A stretch of 9,067 bases of DNA from an uncultured Bacteroidales bacterium (lineage in GTDB: Bacteria > Bacteroidota > Bacteroidia > Bacteroidales > UBA932), in the NCBI GenBank assembly GCA_946415795.1, contig CAMKTW010000058.1, positions 1 through 9,067 of the forward strand. The letters run 5' to 3'. The translations under genes and the position numbers were made by a program. The notes under the pieces are model-generated. The model saw only the letters and a list, made by a program, of their open reading frames with translations. It had not been told where the DNA came from and made no database searches. Positions 7,330 to 9,067 of this stretch are shown here, piece after piece (positions within the stretch are counted from its first letter, which is position 1; each line of letters starts with the position of its first letter).

Positions 7330-7361
7330 CAAAGATATAAAATATTTTTAATACCTTGCAA
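7330..7361 (-). promoter_or_regulatory. Bacteroidota-type promoter of the PspC/PadR operon
   Basis: On the reverse strand TATCTTTG (7337-7330) matches the -7 consensus TAnnTTTG. TTG (7361-7359) lies 21 bases upstream and fits the -33 position. The -7 element ends 27 bases before the PspC start at 7302. A 10-bp palindrome, AAAATATTTT (7339-7348), lies between the two elements and is a possible but unproven regulator site. This is the best-supported promoter in the window. Confidence 0.65.
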
Positions 7362-7390
7362 TACAAAGTACCAAAAAACATAAAATATTT
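7337..7390. repeat. Pair of 11-bp direct repeats in the PspC operon upstream region
   Basis: ATAAAATATTT occurs at 7337-7347, between the -33 and -7 elements, and again at 7380-7390, spaced 43 bases apart. The repeats could be regulator sites, or a coincidence in an AT-rich intergenic stretch. Confidence 0.35.
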
Positions 7391-7404
7391 CAGCGGACAG
7401 ATAA

Positions 7405-7434
7405 CAAAAAGCGCCACAGGCAAGCCTGCAGCGC
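7405..7434 (-). terminator. Rho-independent terminator of the SusD gene
   Basis: On the reverse strand GCGC-TG-CAGGC (7434-7424) pairs with GCCTG-TG-GCGC (7421-7411) through two G-U wobbles in the middle and a tiny TT loop (opening to a 4-base loop in practice). The tract TTTTTG (7410-7405) follows. The hairpin begins 25 bases after the SusD stop, so it separates SusD from the PspC operon in the same orientation. Confidence 0.8.
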
Positions 7435-7459
7435 ATATTTGATAAAAAAGATTCTACTA

Positions 7460-9067
7460 TTATTCCCAACCGGGAGTCTGCCAGTCTTCTCCGGTGAGGT
7501 ACTTCATCTTGTTGACTTCGGTTTCGCTCATCGGGTAGAGGAGATACTTGTAGTGACCCTTGTTGGTACGTGTAGGGAAAGCGAAGCGGGTGTATGTGAG
7601 CTTACCGGTCTTCTCGTCCTTGGTAATGCGCATACCTGAAACGTGCTCTTCTGTCTGGTCGATAATCTTCCAGCGGCGGACATCGTCCCAGCGGAAGTTC
7701 TCAAAAGCAAGTTCCACGCGGCGCTCGTTGCGGATACGCAGGCGCAACTGATCTTTGGTGAGATTCTCAGGCAGGGTAGGCATACCCGCACGTTCGCGTA
7801 CGAGGTCGGTGTAGTAGTAAGCATCATCAAAGTGCCCCGATTCACAAGCACACTCTGCCAGGTTCAGGAACATCTCCGCAAGGCGGGCGCTATGTATGCG
7901 TCCGTCAAGAGTTCCGACCCTGTCGCTGGATTTGTCGCAGCAGAATTTGCGGATGTAATATCCGGTACGTGTATAGTACTTGGAATTGGCTTCGTCTGAG
8001 ATGCCGCAGTTGCCGCCCACGAAGGTCTCTACGCGCAGAGAGTCCGGATTGACCCACCAGCGCGGTGCATTGTTGTAGTAAATGGAGCCGTAGAAGCGGG
8101 GGTCACGGTTCTCGTAAGGATTCTCGGGGTCGTAGAGTTTGTTGTTCTTGTTGTAGTTGGGCTGCAGGTGCTCTTCATCCAGATAAGGCTTCTCAAGATC
8201 GAGGATAGGCTCGCCGTCGATGGTCTCATAGCAGTCCACGAGTTCCTGTGTAGGGCAGATGCCGCAAGAGAGGACGCCCCTGGTGGTGGGCAGGCCGTAA
8301 TTCTGCCACATAGGGAGACGGGCGTTGTTACCCATAATAGTCTCATTGTCGATATTACGTGCACCATCGTACTCAAAGATGTGGTAGTAGTCGTAGCAAG
8401 TGTATGCATAATCATCCTTGGGCGCCACGTCAAACAGTTTCCATCCGTGGGCAAGGAGCGCTTCCACAGCCTGCTTGTTTATCTGGTAAGCATACTCCCA
8501 GGTATATTTGCTCCCCTCTTTGTAATAGAGCGGGCTGGCAGCATACATGGCAGTGCGGGCCTTGAGTACCCACGCCCATCCGCGGTTCATACTGTAATTT
8601 CTAGGGTTCCAACGGAAAGTATAGCCTGAAAATTCGTCTTCTGTAGCTTTCAGGCAGGTGTCAAGTTCTTCAATGACGAAGTCCGCAATCTCCTCCACGC
8701 TGTTCAGGTGGACATTGGTGAAGGTCTCGTTCAGGTCATAGCACTCTGTGAATATGACAGCCTGACCAAAACGCTTCATCAGCATGAAATAGTGCCAGGC
8801 ACGGTACAAATGTGCTTTCACCTCCCAATACTCCAGCTCAAGAGGATCTACATTGGTAAAACTGATCTTGTGTTTGTTGGTAAGATAGTAATTGATTGTG
8901 CGGATATTGTTGTAGTAGTTCGTGTATCCGGACCCCATGGGGTAGTTGGCAGAAAGGAAGTCAACATTGTACCAGTTGTAATAGGTGCCGCCGATACGGT
9001 CGTCAACATGCTGACTCTCATCACCGAATGGTGCATAGTCGAGAGTGGCGCGCCATTCTGTGGCATT
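7460..9067 (-). CDS. SusD/RagB-family outer-membrane glycan-binding lipoprotein, N-terminus beyond window
   Basis: Surface lipoprotein that captures oligosaccharides and caps a TonB-dependent SusC transporter. The frame is open to the right edge, giving 535 residues in the window. An internal ATG at 8938 is not the start: the 43 residues before it (NATEWRATLD... to SANYP) read through in frame and look like SusD sequence. The N-terminal TPR-like region includes AHLYRAWHYFMLMKRFGQAV and SVEEIADFVIEELDTCLKAT. The C-terminal third has the family hallmarks: SARLAEMFLNLAECACESG, VRERAGMPTLPENLT, IRNERRVELAFENFRWDDVRRWK and a closing WQTPGWE. SusD proteins usually begin with a lipoprotein signal and a Cys. 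That part, perhaps 50-80 residues, is missing, as is the expected upstream susC partner. Substrate cannot be predicted. A terminator follows, so it is the last gene of its unit. Confidence 0.95.
   Translation of the reverse strand, partial: NATEWRATLDYAPFGDESQHVDDRIGGTYYNWYNVDFLSANYPMGSGYTNYYNNIRTINYYLTNKHKISFTNVDPLELEYWEVKAHLYRAWHYFMLMKRFGQAVIFTECYDLNETFTNVHLNSVEEIADFVIEELDTCLKATEDEFSGYTFRWNPRNYSMNRGWAWVLKARTAMYAASPLYYKEGSKYTWEYAYQINKQAVEALLAHGWKLFDVAPKDDYAYTCYDYYHIFEYDGARNIDNETIMGNNARLPMWQNYGLPTTRGVLSCGICPTQELVDCYETIDGEPILDLEKPYLDEEHLQPNYNKNNKLYDPENPYENRDPRFYGSIYYNNAPRWWVNPDSLRVETFVGGNCGISDEANSKYYTRTGYYIRKFCCDKSSDRVGTLDGRIHSARLAEMFLNLAECACESGHFDDAYYYTDLVRERAGMPTLPENLTKDQLRLRIRNERRVELAFENFRWDDVRRWKIIDQTEEHVSGMRITKDEKTGKLTYTRFAFPTRTNKGHYKYLLYPMSETEVNKMKYLTGEDWQTPGWE

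Noticed and set aside
7303..7332. Ten-codon longer start for the short PspC protein
   Set aside because: The paralogue starts at the equivalent MKKTV, and the upstream ATG overlaps the -7 element TATCTTTG, so it would precede the transcription start.
7439..8629. Several plus-strand open frames opposite the SusD gene
   Set aside because: All are short, lack domains, and lie antisense to a continuous SusD frame with family hallmarks.
8848..9066. A 72-codon minus-strand frame at the right edge
   Set aside because: It overlaps the in-frame N-terminal continuation of SusD, is low-complexity Thr-rich sequence, and represents the wrong frame.

Overview
The window looks like chromosomal DNA from a member of the Bacteroidota, probably Bacteroidales. 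Three things point there: a SusD/RagB outer-membrane lipoprotein, good matches to the Bacteroidota -7 promoter element TAnnTTTG upstream of lepA, tkt and the PspC operon, and no clear Shine-Dalgarno sites before the start codons. GC content looks moderate to slightly high for the phylum by eye. Genus cannot be fixed from this sequence. I see no tRNA, rRNA, CRISPR array, insertion sequence or phage gene.

Layout. (1) 1-1119, minus: the N-terminal 373 codons of lepA (elongation factor 4); the C-terminus lies off the left edge. (2) 1120-1240: a short divergent intergenic region with back-to-back -7 elements for lepA and tkt. (3) 1241-4823, plus: an apparent four-gene run made of transketolase, an ECF sigma factor (GTG start overlapping the tkt stop), a small single-pass membrane protein that is a candidate anti-sigma factor, and a secreted His-rich Spy/CpxP-like protein. 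It ends at a strong bidirectional hairpin at 4863-4897. (4) 4934-7302, minus: a tight four-gene operon read leftward as PspC protein, PadR regulator, second PspC protein, DUF805-like membrane protein. It has its own promoter at about 7330-7361. (5) 7405-9067, minus: a SusD-like glycan-binding lipoprotein, open at its N-terminus at the right edge, with its own rho-independent terminator.

How the genes may work together. lepA, tkt and susD are housekeeping or nutrient-uptake genes. The two central blocks converge on one terminator and both look like envelope-stress modules. One is a sigma factor, an inner-membrane partner and a periplasmic sensor/chaperone, an arrangement that recalls CnrYXH-type signalling. 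The other is a PadR repressor co-transcribed with two paralogous PspC membrane proteins. The sigma factor is translationally linked to transketolase, and an ECF-style AAC-N16-CGTC site lies between the sigma gene and its putative inhibitor. Together these are the least routine features here. The functional links are inference from gene order and motifs.
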